NCBI GenBank assembly: GCA_965198485.1
Contig: CBDAPQ010000005.1
Span: 2,542,001-2,606,000 of the forward strand
Direction: 5' to 3'
Length of the DNA stretch: 64,000 nucleotides
DNA from: RH-AL1 sp965198485
Lineage (GTDB): Bacteria > Pseudomonadota > Alphaproteobacteria > Rhizobiales > Beijerinckiaceae
The notes below the pieces were generated by a model that was not told the origin of the DNA, made no database searches, and worked only from the letters and a program-made list of their open reading frames with translations. A program made the position numbers and the translations under genes. Every line of letters starts with the position of its first letter. Within the stretch, counting starts at the first letter, position 1. Of this stretch, positions 43,517 through 52,044 are shown in pieces.

Positions 43517-44587
43517 ATGCGTGTCGATCTCTTCGACTTCGAACTGCCGTCGGATCGTATCGCGCTGCGGCCTAGTGAGCCGCGTGAAGCGGCACGCTTG
43601 CTCGTCGTCGTTCCGAATAGGGACCGTGACTTCCTGGCCGAACGCACGATCCAGGATCTTCCCGGGCTGCTGAACCCCGGCGACTGCCTCGTCGTCAACG
43701 ACACGCGGGTGATCCCGGCGCGGCTCTCCGGCTTGCGCCGACGCGCCGGCACGCAGGCCCGCGTCGAGGCAACGCTGCACAAGCGGGAAGGGGCCGACCT
43801 GTGGCGCGCCTTCCTGAAGCCGGCGAAGCGCGTTGCCGACGGCGAGGTGATCGCCTTCGGCAGCGAGGCCGACCCGCTCGACGCTACCTGCCTGGAGCAC
43901 GCCGGGGCGGGCGAGGTGGTGCTGCGCTTCGCGCTCGCCGGCGCGGACCTCGACGCGGCGGTGGAGCGCCACGGCACGATGCCGCTGCCGCCCTACATCG
44001 CCGGCAAGCGCCCCGTCGACGCGCGCGACGCTGCCGATTACCAGACGCTGTTCGCCAGCCGACCCGGCGCGGTGGCGGCGCCGACCGCAAGCCTGCATTT
44101 CACGCCGGAACTCGTCGCCGCGATCGAGGCGCGCGGCGTGCGGATCTACCGGCTGACGCTGCACGTCGGCGCCGGCACCTTCCTTCCGGTGAAGGCCGAA
44201 GACACCGTAGATCACCGGATGCACGCGGAATGGGGCGTGATCGACGCCTCCACCGCCGACGCGCTGAATGCCGCGCGCGCGGCAGGCGGCCGCATCGTCG
44301 CCGCCGGAACGACCAGCCTGCGGCTGCTCGAATCGGCCGCTCACGAGGACGGTACCGTGGCGCCGTTCAGCGGCGACACCTCGATCTTCATCACGCCGGG
44401 CTACCGCTTCCGCGCCGTCGACGCGCTGCTCACCAACTTCCATCTGCCCCGATCGACGCTGTTCATGCTGGTGGCCGCCTTCGCCGGGCTCGAGACCATG
44501 CACGCCGCCTACACCCACGCCATCGCGAGTGGGTACCGCTTCTACTCCTACGGTGACGCCTGCTTCCTGACGCGGGCCGAGCTATGA
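43517..44587 (+). CDS. queA: S-adenosylmethionine:tRNA ribosyltransferase-isomerase
   Basis: Adds the epoxycyclopentane ring to preQ1-tRNA. 356 residues with all family marks: LFDFELPSDRIALRPSEPR, VVNDTRVIPARL, LPPYIAGKRP, YQTLFASRPGAVAAPTASLH, LTLHVGAGTFLPVK, EWGVID, GTTSLRLLES, DTSIFITPGYRF and TNFHLPRSTLFML. The stop overlaps tgt by 4 nt (ATGA), so the two steps are translationally coupled. Confidence 0.97.
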   Translation: MRVDLFDFELPSDRIALRPSEPREAARLLVVVPNRDRDFLAERTIQDLPGLLNPGDCLVVNDTRVIPARLSGLRRRAGTQARVEATLHKREGADLWRAFLKPAKRVADGEVIAFGSEADPLDATCLEHAGAGEVVLRFALAGADLDAAVERHGTMPLPPYIAGKRPVDARDAADYQTLFASRPGAVAAPTASLHFTPELVAAIEARGVRIYRLTLHVGAGTFLPVKAEDTVDHRMHAEWGVIDASTADALNAARAAGGRIVAAGTTSLRLLESAAHEDGTVAPFSGDTSIFITPGYRFRAVDALLTNFHLPRSTLFMLVAAFAGLETMHAAYTHAIASGYRFYSYGDACFLTRAEL

Positions 44588-45702
44588 TCCCGTTCCGTTT
44601 CGCGCTGATCGCCACCGACGGCGCAGCGCGCCGCGGCGAGATCACCACGTCGCGCGGGACCATCCGCACGCCGGCCTTCATGCCGGTCGGCACGGCGGCG
44701 ACGGTGAAGGCGATGCACCCGCACGAGGTCCGCGCGCTGGGCGCCGACGTCGTGCTCGGCAACGTCTACCACTTGATGCTGCGCCCCGGCGCCGAGCGCG
44801 TGGCGGCGCTGGGCGGCCTGCACCGCTTCATGAACTGGCCGCACCCCATCCTCACGGATTCTGGCGGCTTCCAGGTCATGAGCTTGGCCAAGCTGCGCAA
44901 GCTCGACGAGACCGGCGTCACCTTCCAGTCGCATCTCGACGGCTCCAAGCACGTGTTGACGCCGGAGCGCTCGATCGAGATCCAGGGCCTGCTCGGGTCC
45001 GATATCCAGATGCAGTTCGACGAATGCCTGCGCCTGCCGGCCGAGGAGGCCGAAGTCGAGCGGGCAATGCGCCTGTCGCTGCGCTGGGCGGAGCGGTCGA
45101 AGGCCGCCTTCGGCCGCCAGCCGGAGCGGGCGCTGTTCGGCATCGTCCAGGGTGGCACGACGGCGGCCCTGCGCAGGGCCAGCGCCGAGGCGCTGGTGGC
45201 GATGGGCTTCGACGGCTATTCTGTGGGCGGCCTCGCCGTCGGCGAGCCGCAGGAGGCCATGCTCCGCACGTTGGACGACACGCTGCCGTTCCTGCCGCGT
45301 GACAAGCCTCGCTACCTGATGGGAGTCGGGACGCCGCACGACCTGCTGGAGAGTGTGGCGCGTGGCGTCGACATGTTCGACTGCGTGATGCCGACGCGCG
45401 CCGGCCGTCACGGCCAGGTCTACACCCGGGCTGGCCGCCTGAACCTGCGCAACGCCTGCCACGCCGAGGATCCGGCGCCCATCGACCCGCAGGCGAGCTG
45501 CGCGGCCGCACGGGACTATTCACGCGCCTACCTCCACCACCTCATCAAATCGAACGAGATCCTCGGCATGATGCTGCCGACCGCGATCAACATCGGCTAC
45601 TACCAGGACCTGATGCGCGATATGAGGGCAGCCGTCGAAGCGGGTCGCTTCGAAGCCTTCCGCTCGGAGACGATTGCGCTCTGGGCGGGCAACGATGGCT
45701 GA
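44584..45702 (+). CDS. tgt: Queuine/preQ1 tRNA-ribosyltransferase with altered zinc site
   Basis: Exchanges G34 of GUN-anticodon tRNAs for preQ1. 372 residues. Substrate-side motifs are intact: TPAFMPVGTAATVKAM, LTDSGGFQVMSL with the catalytic Asp, IQMQFDECL, GIVQGGT and GVDMFDCVMPTR. The zinc site is not. Where E. coli has DPECDCYTC and a His in TIHNL, this protein has DPQASCAAA (only Cys306 remains) and TAINI. Three of four ligands are thus missing. The fold may be held another way in this lineage, or activity may be lost; close coupling with queA argues for function. Confidence 0.94.
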   Translation: MIPFRFALIATDGAARRGEITTSRGTIRTPAFMPVGTAATVKAMHPHEVRALGADVVLGNVYHLMLRPGAERVAALGGLHRFMNWPHPILTDSGGFQVMSLAKLRKLDETGVTFQSHLDGSKHVLTPERSIEIQGLLGSDIQMQFDECLRLPAEEAEVERAMRLSLRWAERSKAAFGRQPERALFGIVQGGTTAALRRASAEALVAMGFDGYSVGGLAVGEPQEAMLRTLDDTLPFLPRDKPRYLMGVGTPHDLLESVARGVDMFDCVMPTRAGRHGQVYTRAGRLNLRNACHAEDPAPIDPQASCAAARDYSRAYLHHLIKSNEILGMMLPTAINIGYYQDLMRDMRAAVEAGRFEAFRSETIALWAGNDG

Positions 45703-45721
45703 AAAGCTGAAGCCAGCCCAA

Positions 45722-45749
45722 GAAAAAGGGCGGCCCGATCGGACCGCCC
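45722..45749 (-). terminator. Intrinsic terminator after coxC
   Basis: On the minus strand GGGCGG and CCGCCC arms, extended by CCG/CGG after one mismatch, are followed by five Ts. It lies 25 bp beyond the coxC stop and ends the cytochrome oxidase operon. On the plus strand it follows tgt, but the T-run is then on the wrong side. Confidence 0.8.
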
Positions 45750-45773
45750 GAGACGTTCGCGGGCAGCAAGAGT

Positions 45774-46631
45774 TTACGGCGACGCGACCACTTCGGTGAC
45801 GGCGCCCCACGAACCCCAAACGTAGATGCAGGAGAACAGGAAGAGCCACACCACGTCGACGAAGTGCCAGTACCAGGCGGCGAACTCGAAGCCGAGATGC
45901 TGCTTCACGGTGAACTGCCCGACAAGCACGCGGGCCATGCACACGATCAGGAAGATCGTGCCTATGATCACGTGGAAGCCGTGAAAGCCGGTCGGCATGA
46001 AGAAGTTCGAACCCATCGCGGAGGCGAACTTGAAGTCGACGTGCATGTATTCCCAGACCTGCGTGCAGGTGAACAGCACGCCGAGAACGATCGTCAGGAT
46101 CAGGCCCTTGGCGATGGCCGAACGATCGGAGTGCAGCAAGGCGTGATGGGCCCAGGTGACCGTCGTGCCCGAAGTCAGCAGCAGAAGCGTGTTGAACAAC
46201 GGGAAGTGCCAGGGATCGAGTGTCTCGGTCCCCTTCGGCGGCCACACGCCGCCGATGGCCTGCGTGCGGGCGTACTCGATCGCCTCGTGCGGGAAGAGGG
46301 CGATGTCGAAATAGGCCCAGAACCAGGCGACGAAGAACATCACCTCGGAGGCGATGAAGAGAATCATGCCGTAGCGGTGACTGATCTGGACGACACGGGT
46401 GTGATCGCCATGCTGGGCCTCGCGGACGACATCGGTCCACCAAGCGGCCATCACGTAGAGCACGCCCAAGAGGCCGGCGATGAACACGTACATGCCGAAG
46501 GCGTTGAGCGACTTCATCCACATGATGCCGCCAAGGGCCATCACGAAGGCACTGAATGAGCCGAGCAGCGGCCACGGGCTCAGGGGCACCAGATGATAGT
46601 CGTGGTTCGGTTTGGCGTGACCACCGGCCAT
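45774..46631 (-). CDS. ctaE: Cytochrome c oxidase subunit III
   Basis: Seven-helix subunit that stabilises the aa3 oxidase. 285 residues; MAGGHAKPNHDYHLVPLSPW is the usual start. EVMFFVAWFWAYF, PFNT-like PLFNTLLLLTSG, FTCTQVWEYMH, GFHGFHVIIGT and the C-terminal WYWHFVDVVWLFLF are all conserved. GGAGG precedes the ATG. It is the last gene of the oxidase operon. Confidence 0.97.
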   Translation of the reverse strand: MAGGHAKPNHDYHLVPLSPWPLLGSFSAFVMALGGIMWMKSLNAFGMYVFIAGLLGVLYVMAAWWTDVVREAQHGDHTRVVQISHRYGMILFIASEVMFFVAWFWAYFDIALFPHEAIEYARTQAIGGVWPPKGTETLDPWHFPLFNTLLLLTSGTTVTWAHHALLHSDRSAIAKGLILTIVLGVLFTCTQVWEYMHVDFKFASAMGSNFFMPTGFHGFHVIIGTIFLIVCMARVLVGQFTVKQHLGFEFAAWYWHFVDVVWLFLFSCIYVWGSWGAVTEVVASP

Positions 46632-46727
46632 GCTTTGTTGTCCTCCGTGCCTGCGTTGGGCGTTCGCGCGACGGTCCTGCCGAGCTGGGGTTAGCGTTTT
46701 TGCCGGCGAGCGGTCAAGCTTCGCGGC

Positions 46728-47312
46728 TTAGAGCTTCTGCTTGGTGAGTTCGTCCTTCGCGGCGCTCGCCTGCGCCGCGACGTGCTTCTGGCGGTAGAAC
46801 GTATAGGACAACACCACCTCGGCAACCCCGTCCATCGTCTCGTCCTTCTCGAGGGCGGGATCGAGGAAGAAGACCACCGGCATCTCAAGCGTCTGGTGCG
46901 GCTTCAGCGTTTGATCGGAGAAGCAGAAGCACGCGACCTTGTCGAAATAGGCGCCGATCGAGGGCGGTCCGACGTTGTAGACGGCGCGCGCGGTGATCGT
47001 CTCGTCGCTGGTGTTGCTGACCTTGTAGAAGATCGTCGCCGTCTGCCCGGTACGCACGGCGATCTGCGGCTGCTCGGGCTCGAAACGCCACGGGAGACCG
47101 TTTCCGACGTTGGCATCGAAACGGACCTGCAACATGCGCTTGCCCTTGGTGATGCCGAGCGCCTGGGCGCCGATGCGCGGCGTGCCTTCGTAGCCGGTGA
47201 TCTGGCAGAAGGCGCGGTACAAAGGCAACGACACGGCGACCAGACCGAGCATGCCGACGACCACTGCCGTCGCGGCGGCAGGGGCGATGTGCCGACGTCC
47301 AACGCGCGCCAT
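46728..47312 (-). CDS. ctaG: Cytochrome c oxidase assembly protein CtaG (Cox11)
   Basis: Membrane-anchored copper chaperone that helps build the CuB centre of subunit I. 194 residues: one N-terminal helix (AAATAVVVGMLGLVAVSLPL), YRAFCQITGYEGTP, and the copper-binding CFCF motif in ACFCFSDQTL, with FFLDPAL nearby. The ATG overlaps the stop of the small upstream gene. The operon order coxF-ctaG-ctaE is typical. Confidence 0.95.
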   Translation of the reverse strand: MARVGRRHIAPAAATAVVVGMLGLVAVSLPLYRAFCQITGYEGTPRIGAQALGITKGKRMLQVRFDANVGNGLPWRFEPEQPQIAVRTGQTATIFYKVSNTSDETITARAVYNVGPPSIGAYFDKVACFCFSDQTLKPHQTLEMPVVFFLDPALEKDETMDGVAEVVLSYTFYRQKHVAAQASAAKDELTKQKL

Positions 47313-47479
47313 CAGAGCGGCCGGTCGACGACGTGGGAGCCGAGCTTGGCAATCGTCACGACGTAGAAGAGCACGACGAGGAAGCCCACGGCGACACCGA
47401 TGGCGATGTTGCGGTTGCGGCGGCTGCGCTTCTGCTCCGGCGTGAGGACGATGCCCTCGGGCTCCTGGGTCACAGCCAT
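47312..47479 (-). CDS. coxF: Small CoxF-like membrane protein
   Basis: 55 residues: a charged N-terminus (LTPEQKRSRRNRN), then one membrane helix (AIGVAVGFLVVLFYVVTIAK). Small proteins of this shape and position, between ctaB and ctaG, are annotated CoxF in rhizobia. The role in oxidase assembly is assumed from position. Its start overlaps ctaB by 10 bp and its stop overlaps the ctaG start. Confidence 0.82.
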   Translation of the reverse strand: MAVTQEPEGIVLTPEQKRSRRNRNIAIGVAVGFLVVLFYVVTIAKLGSHVVDRPL

Positions 47480-48405
47480 GGGATCACCTTCGCCAGCATC
47501 AGAGTCCGCTCGCCGATGATCTCGGCGAAAAGCAGGAAGAGATAGGGAATCGAGAAAGAGAACAGCGCCATGGCCGCCTTGTTGGCCGGCGCGCCCTCGC
47601 GGATCCGCCAGCAACGATAAGCCAGCGCGACGAAGGCGATTCCGAGCCCGGCGGACAGGAGGCCATAAGCGATCGTCGCGAAACCCATGAGCCATGGCAG
47701 CATCCCGACCGGAGCGAGAGCCAGGCTGTAGATCAGAATATCCCGGCGGGTGCGGCCGGTGCCGGCGACGTTGGGCAGCATCGGAATGTTGGCCTTGGCG
47801 AACTCCTCGGACTTGACCAGCGCCAGCGCCCAGAAATGCGGCGGTGTCCAGACGAAGATCAGCGCGAAGAGAGCGAAGCTCGACCACGAGGCCGTGCCTG
47901 TCGCGGCGGCATAGGCCACCATGGGCGGGAAAGCGCCGGCGGCGCCGCCGATCACGATGTTCTGCGGCGTCGAGCGCTTCAGCCACATCGTGTAGATCAC
48001 GACGTAGAAAAAGATGGTGAACGCCAGGAAGATCGCGGCGAACCAATTGGCGACGACGCCGAGGGTGAAGACCGAGGCGGCCGAAAGCGTCAGGCCGAAC
48101 GCCAGCGCCTCTGCCCGCGTGATACGTCCCTGCGGGATCGGTCGACCGGCGGTACGCCGCATCACGGCATCGATATCGGAATCGTACCACATGTTCAGGG
48201 CACCGCTGGCGCCGGCCCCGACGGTGATCGCCAGCAGGGCTGCGACGGCCAGCACGGGGTTGATCGTGCCGGGCGCGATCAAGAGGCCGGCAATGGCGGT
48301 GTAGACGACGAGAGACATGACGCGCGGCTTGAGCAGGGCGAGATAGTCACCCGGATCGGCCGTGGAGATGAGAACGCCGTCGTCGGTTTCTGTGATGAAG
48401 CTCAT
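47470..48405 (-). CDS. ctaB: Protoheme IX farnesyltransferase (heme O synthase)
   Basis: Farnesylates heme b to heme o, the precursor of heme a. 311 residues with about nine helices. The prenyl-diphosphate site is NMWYDSDIDAVMRRT, followed by RPIPQGRI; the second conserved loop is WTPPHFWALAL with NIPMLPNVAG. The product passes to CtaA, whose gene is 12 kb away. Two hairpins lie between this gene and ctaD. Confidence 0.97.
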   Translation of the reverse strand: MSFITETDDGVLISTADPGDYLALLKPRVMSLVVYTAIAGLLIAPGTINPVLAVAALLAITVGAGASGALNMWYDSDIDAVMRRTAGRPIPQGRITRAEALAFGLTLSAASVFTLGVVANWFAAIFLAFTIFFYVVIYTMWLKRSTPQNIVIGGAAGAFPPMVAYAAATGTASWSSFALFALIFVWTPPHFWALALVKSEEFAKANIPMLPNVAGTGRTRRDILIYSLALAPVGMLPWLMGFATIAYGLLSAGLGIAFVALAYRCWRIREGAPANKAAMALFSFSIPYLFLLFAEIIGERTLMLAKVIPWL

Positions 48406-48479
48406 GGCACTCTTCGGTGCGGTTCACCGACAAGCGAGCCAGCGGAACCGAGCATGTTCGAGGGTCCCCTCGAAGCGGG

Positions 48480-48538
48480 AAGGACGCCGTCGAGCGGCGT
48501 CCTTCGAAGGTAAGATCGACGGCCGGGCGCACCCGGCC
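48480..48538 (-). promoter_or_regulatory. Two strong hairpins between ctaD and ctaB
   Basis: A 10-bp perfect stem, AAGGACGCCG/CGGCGTCCTT, with a TCGAG loop spans 48480-48504, and a second stem, GGCCGGG/CCCGGCC, spans 48521-48538. Neither has a clean T-run. Placed in the 146-bp gap after ctaD, they may slow RNA decay from the 3' end or attenuate transcription, lowering ctaB relative to ctaD. The pairing is direct; the role is inference. Confidence 0.6.
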
Positions 48539-48551
48539 GCGGAGTGGTCGA

Positions 48552-50222
48552 TCAGTGACCGCCGGCCGACGTGATGCGCGGCAGCGTCTCGAACTGGTGG
48601 TAAGGCGGCGGGGAAGAGAGCGTCCATTCGAGCGTCGTCGCGCCTGCACCCCAGGGGTTGTTACCCGCCACACGCTTCTTGGCAAAAGCATCGTAGATGA
48701 TGAAGAGGAACAGAAAGACGCTCGCGAACGACAGGTAGGCGCCGTAGGAGGAGATCTCGTTCCAGAGGCGATAGGCGTCGGGATAGTCGATGTAGCGCCG
48801 CGGCATGCCGGCGAGGCCAAGGAAGTGCTGCGGGAAGAAGGTCACGTTCACGCCGACGAACATCAGCCAGAAGTGCCATTTGCCGAGCGTCTCATTGTAC
48901 ATGTAGCCGCTCATCTTCGGGAACCAGTAGTAGAACCCGGCAAAGAGCGCGAACACGGCACCGAGAGACAGCACGTAGTGGAAATGCGCGACGACGTAGT
49001 AGGTCTCGTGAAGCGCACGGTCGATGCCGGCGTTGGCGAGCACGACGCCGGTGACGCCGCCGACCGTGAAGAGAAAGATGAAGCCTGTCGCCCAGAGCAT
49101 CGGGGTGCGGAACGAGATCGAGCCGCCCCACATCGTCGCGATCCAGGAGAACACCTTCACGCCGGTCGGTACGGCAATGACCATCGTCGCAAAGACGAAG
49201 TAGCGCTGCGTCGAGAGCGACAGGCCGACAGTGTACATGTGATGGGCCCACACCACGAAGCCGACCACGCCGATCGCCACCATGGCATAGGCCATGCCGA
49301 GGTAGCCGAAGATCGGCTTCTTCGAGAAGGTCGAGATGATGTGGCTGACGATGCCGAAGCCCGGCAGGATCAGGATGTACACTTCCGGGTGACCGAAGAA
49401 CCAGAACAGGTGCTGGAAGAGGATCGGGTCGCCGCCGTTCGACGGGTCGAAGAAGGTGGTGCCGAAGTTACGGTCGGTCAGCAGCATGGTGATGGCGCCG
49501 GCGAGGACCGGGAGCGACAGCACCAGCAGGAAGGCGGTGACGAGCACCGACCAGGCGAATAGCGGCATCTTGTGCAGGGTCATGCCCGGCGCGCGCATGT
49601 TGAAGATCGTGGTGATGAAGTTGATCGCACCGAGGATCGACGAGGCTCCGGCGAGATGGAGCGAGAGGATGAGGAAATCCATCGCCGGACCGGGGTGGCC
49701 GACGTTGCTCGAGAGCGGCGGATACATCACCCATCCGCCGCCGAAGCCCTTCATGCCCGACGCGCCTTCCATGAAGGCCGAGATGAACAGCAGAGAGAAG
49801 GAGGCCGGCAGCAGCCAGAACGAGACGTTGTTCATGCGCGGGAAGGCCATGTCCGGCGCGCCGATCATGATCGGGACGAACCAGTTGCCGAAGCCGCCGA
49901 TGAGCGCGGGCATGACCATGAAGAAGATCATGATCAGGCCGTGCGAGGTGATGATGACGTTGTAGAGGTTCTTGCCCGCCTCGATCGCCAGGTCGCCGTG
50001 GTAGCCCTGAACATGGTCGGCGATCTGGTTCATCACCTGAATGCCGGGCTCCTGGAGCTCCATGCGCATCAGGATCGAGAAGAACGAGCCGATGACGCCC
50101 GCCGTGATCGCGAAGATCAGGTAGAGCGTGCCGATGTCCTTGTGATTGGTCGAATACATGTAGCGGCGCCAGCCGTGAGGGACGGCGGGGTCGTCACTAT
50201 GATCGGCGACTGCGGTGGCCAT
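48552..50222 (-). CDS. ctaD: Cytochrome c oxidase subunit I
   Basis: Catalytic subunit holding heme a and the heme a3-CuB centre. 556 residues with 12 helices. STNHKDIGTLYLIF, IITSHGLIMIFFMVMP (heme His), FWFFGHPEVYILILPGFG with the cross-linked Tyr/His, WAHHMYTVGL (CuB His pair) and TYYVVAHFHYVLSLGA (heme a3 and a ligands) are all present. It has the D- and K-channel residues of A-type oxidases as far as can be judged by eye. It lies between coxB and ctaB. Confidence 0.98.
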   Translation of the reverse strand: MATAVADHSDDPAVPHGWRRYMYSTNHKDIGTLYLIFAITAGVIGSFFSILMRMELQEPGIQVMNQIADHVQGYHGDLAIEAGKNLYNVIITSHGLIMIFFMVMPALIGGFGNWFVPIMIGAPDMAFPRMNNVSFWLLPASFSLLFISAFMEGASGMKGFGGGWVMYPPLSSNVGHPGPAMDFLILSLHLAGASSILGAINFITTIFNMRAPGMTLHKMPLFAWSVLVTAFLLVLSLPVLAGAITMLLTDRNFGTTFFDPSNGGDPILFQHLFWFFGHPEVYILILPGFGIVSHIISTFSKKPIFGYLGMAYAMVAIGVVGFVVWAHHMYTVGLSLSTQRYFVFATMVIAVPTGVKVFSWIATMWGGSISFRTPMLWATGFIFLFTVGGVTGVVLANAGIDRALHETYYVVAHFHYVLSLGAVFALFAGFYYWFPKMSGYMYNETLGKWHFWLMFVGVNVTFFPQHFLGLAGMPRRYIDYPDAYRLWNEISSYGAYLSFASVFLFLFIIYDAFAKKRVAGNNPWGAGATTLEWTLSSPPPYHQFETLPRITSAGGH

Positions 50223-50292
50223 GGCTCTTTCGATCCTGCGGTCTCAATCGGAGCACGGCCGAAGCCGCACGCTGCTCTATTGTCTATACGAC

Positions 50293-51207
50293 CTACTCGG
50301 CCCCGGCGAGGCGCAACGGGGTCGCGGTCTTGACGGTGGCGGGCGCCTCGGCCGCAGCGAAGTTCGTCCTCGACGCGCCCGAAGCATACTTCTTCTTCGC
50401 GTCCTGCAGCCAAGCGGTATATTCCTTGTCGCTGACGACCTTGAACGCGATCGGCATGAAGGCGTGGTCCTTGCCGCACAGCTTGGAGCACTGGCCGTAA
50501 TACACGCCCTCGCGCTCGGCGCGGAACCAGCTCTCGTTCATGCGCCCGGGGACGGCGTCGATGCGGACGCCGAACGAAGGCACCACGAAGCCGTGGATCA
50601 CGTCCGCGCCGGTGACGAGGAGATGGACGGTCTTGCCGACAGGGACGACCGCCTCGTTGTCGACGGCGAGCTGGCGCAACATGCCGGGCTTCAGGTCGTC
50701 GCCCTTGAGGATATACGAATCGAAGGCGAAGCCGCCGTCTTGATCCTTGGGGTATTCGTAGCTCCAGAACCACTGCTTGCCCGTGACCTTCAACGTCATA
50801 TCGGACTTCGGCACCACCAGCTCGTTGGTCAGAAGCTTCATCGAGGGAATGGCGATGATGAAGAGCAGCAGAACGGGAGTCACGGTCCACGCGATCTCGA
50901 GCGCCGTGTGGTGCGTGGTCTTGGAAGGGACCGGATTGGCCTTCTCGTTGAAGCGTACGACACAGATCGCGAGGAGCACCGCGACGAAGATCGAGATGGC
51001 GATGATGATGGGGAGCAGCAGCGCATTGTGGAACGAATGCATCTCATGCGCGATAGGCGTCACGGCCGGCTCGAACCCGATCTGGGCGGGATAGGCCGCG
51101 CCGACCACCTGATCGGATGCCGCCTCGGCAGCCTTCGCCGCCACCGAGACCGAAGCGGTTGCGAAAACCGAAACGGCCGCGAGACCGGCCTTGCAGAGAC
51201 TTCTCAT
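50293..51207 (-). CDS. ctaC: Cytochrome c oxidase subunit II
   Basis: Carries the CuA centre that accepts electrons from cytochrome c. 304 residues: a signal or anchor at the N-terminus, two membrane helices (LLPIIIAISIFVAVLLAIC and VTPVLLLFIIAIPS), then the cupredoxin domain. CuA ligands are in VIHGFVVPSFGV and CSKLCGKDHAFM. The acidic patch for cytochrome c docking is in KQWFWSYEYPKDQDG. There is no fused cytochrome c domain. It is the first gene of the oxidase operon. Confidence 0.97.
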   Translation of the reverse strand: MRSLCKAGLAAVSVFATASVSVAAKAAEAASDQVVGAAYPAQIGFEPAVTPIAHEMHSFHNALLLPIIIAISIFVAVLLAICVVRFNEKANPVPSKTTHHTALEIAWTVTPVLLLFIIAIPSMKLLTNELVVPKSDMTLKVTGKQWFWSYEYPKDQDGGFAFDSYILKGDDLKPGMLRQLAVDNEAVVPVGKTVHLLVTGADVIHGFVVPSFGVRIDAVPGRMNESWFRAEREGVYYGQCSKLCGKDHAFMPIAFKVVSDKEYTAWLQDAKKKYASGASRTNFAAAEAPATVKTATPLRLAGAE

Positions 51208-51330
51208 CCGTCTTCACTCCGCGGGCTTATCGTTTCTTGCGCCGGGTCTTCACGGTTGCGGAAAGCGTGGCGGACCGTGCGCCCTCTGACGGCGGTCAAA
51301 CCATAAAGGTCAAAAAAGCGCAATGTTCGC

Positions 51331-51349
51331 GCCGCGGCATTCTCGCGGC
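51331..51349. other. Hairpin between ctaC and the IalB-like gene
   Basis: GCCGCG and CGCGGC form a 6-bp stem with a seven-base loop in the 227-bp divergent gap. It lies about 100 bp upstream of the ialB-like gene and about 120 bp upstream of ctaC. No promoter could be assigned with confidence. Confidence 0.35.
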
Positions 51350-51434
51350 ATAAAAGCACTCGAGTCCGAGATTGCGTCTCGCTTTCGCCTCAGCCCTGCG
51401 GCTTTAAGTCGGGCTCAGCTTGGGTGAGGTGCAG

Positions 51435-51989
51435 GTGCGCGGCGCGACAGGGGCGAATGGTGGCGTATGGCCACGCAAGGTATGGTGCCGTGCCGTCAGG
51501 TCCTCGGGCCTGGTGCTGGCGGCAAGCCTGGCCGCGAGCCTCGTCGGGCCGGCCCGAGGCCAGGGCGTGGCCAAGGCCAAGCACGGCGATTGGCAGGTGC
51601 GCTGCGAGACACCGCCGGGCGCGGACAAGGAGATGTGCGCGCTGATCCAGAGCATCGTCGCCGACGACCGGCCCAACATCGGGCTGGTGGTGATCGTGTT
51701 GAAGACGGCCGACGGCAAGAATCGGCTGCTTCGCGTGATCGCGCCGCTCGGCGTGCTGCTGCCCTCCGGCCTTGGATTGAAGGTCGACAATGTCGACATC
51801 GGCCACGCCGGGTTCGTGCGCTGCCAGCCCTCGGGCTGCATCGCCGAGGTGGTGATGGAGGACAAGCTCGTCGAACAGTTCAAGACGGGCAAGACCGCCG
51901 TCTTCATCATCTCGCAGACACCGGAGGAGGGCGTCGGCATCCCGCTGCAGCTCGCCGGCTTCAAGGAAGCTTTCGACGAATTGAAGTGA
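51435..51989 (+). CDS. Invasion-associated locus B (IalB) family protein
   Basis: About 184 residues. A signal-like segment (SSGLVLAASLAASLVG) leads to the IalB domain: HGDWQVRCETPPGADKEMC, RLLRVIAPLGVLLPSGLGLK, VRCQPSGCIAEVVM and FIISQTPEEGVGIPLQLAGF. Four Cys are spaced for two disulfides. The family is exported and common in free-living alphaproteobacteria; the Bartonella invasion role should not be assumed. The start is uncertain (TTG 51420, GTG 51429 or GTG 51435); the last has GAGG at a 5-nt spacing. Confidence 0.85.
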   Translation: MRGATGANGGVWPRKVWCRAVRSSGLVLAASLAASLVGPARGQGVAKAKHGDWQVRCETPPGADKEMCALIQSIVADDRPNIGLVVIVLKTADGKNRLLRVIAPLGVLLPSGLGLKVDNVDIGHAGFVRCQPSGCIAEVVMEDKLVEQFKTGKTAVFIISQTPEEGVGIPLQLAGFKEAFDELK

Positions 51990-52044
51990 GTTTTGCCGCA
52001 ATCGTGGTGCAGGTTCCAACGACGGCGTGGACGGGGAGGATAGG

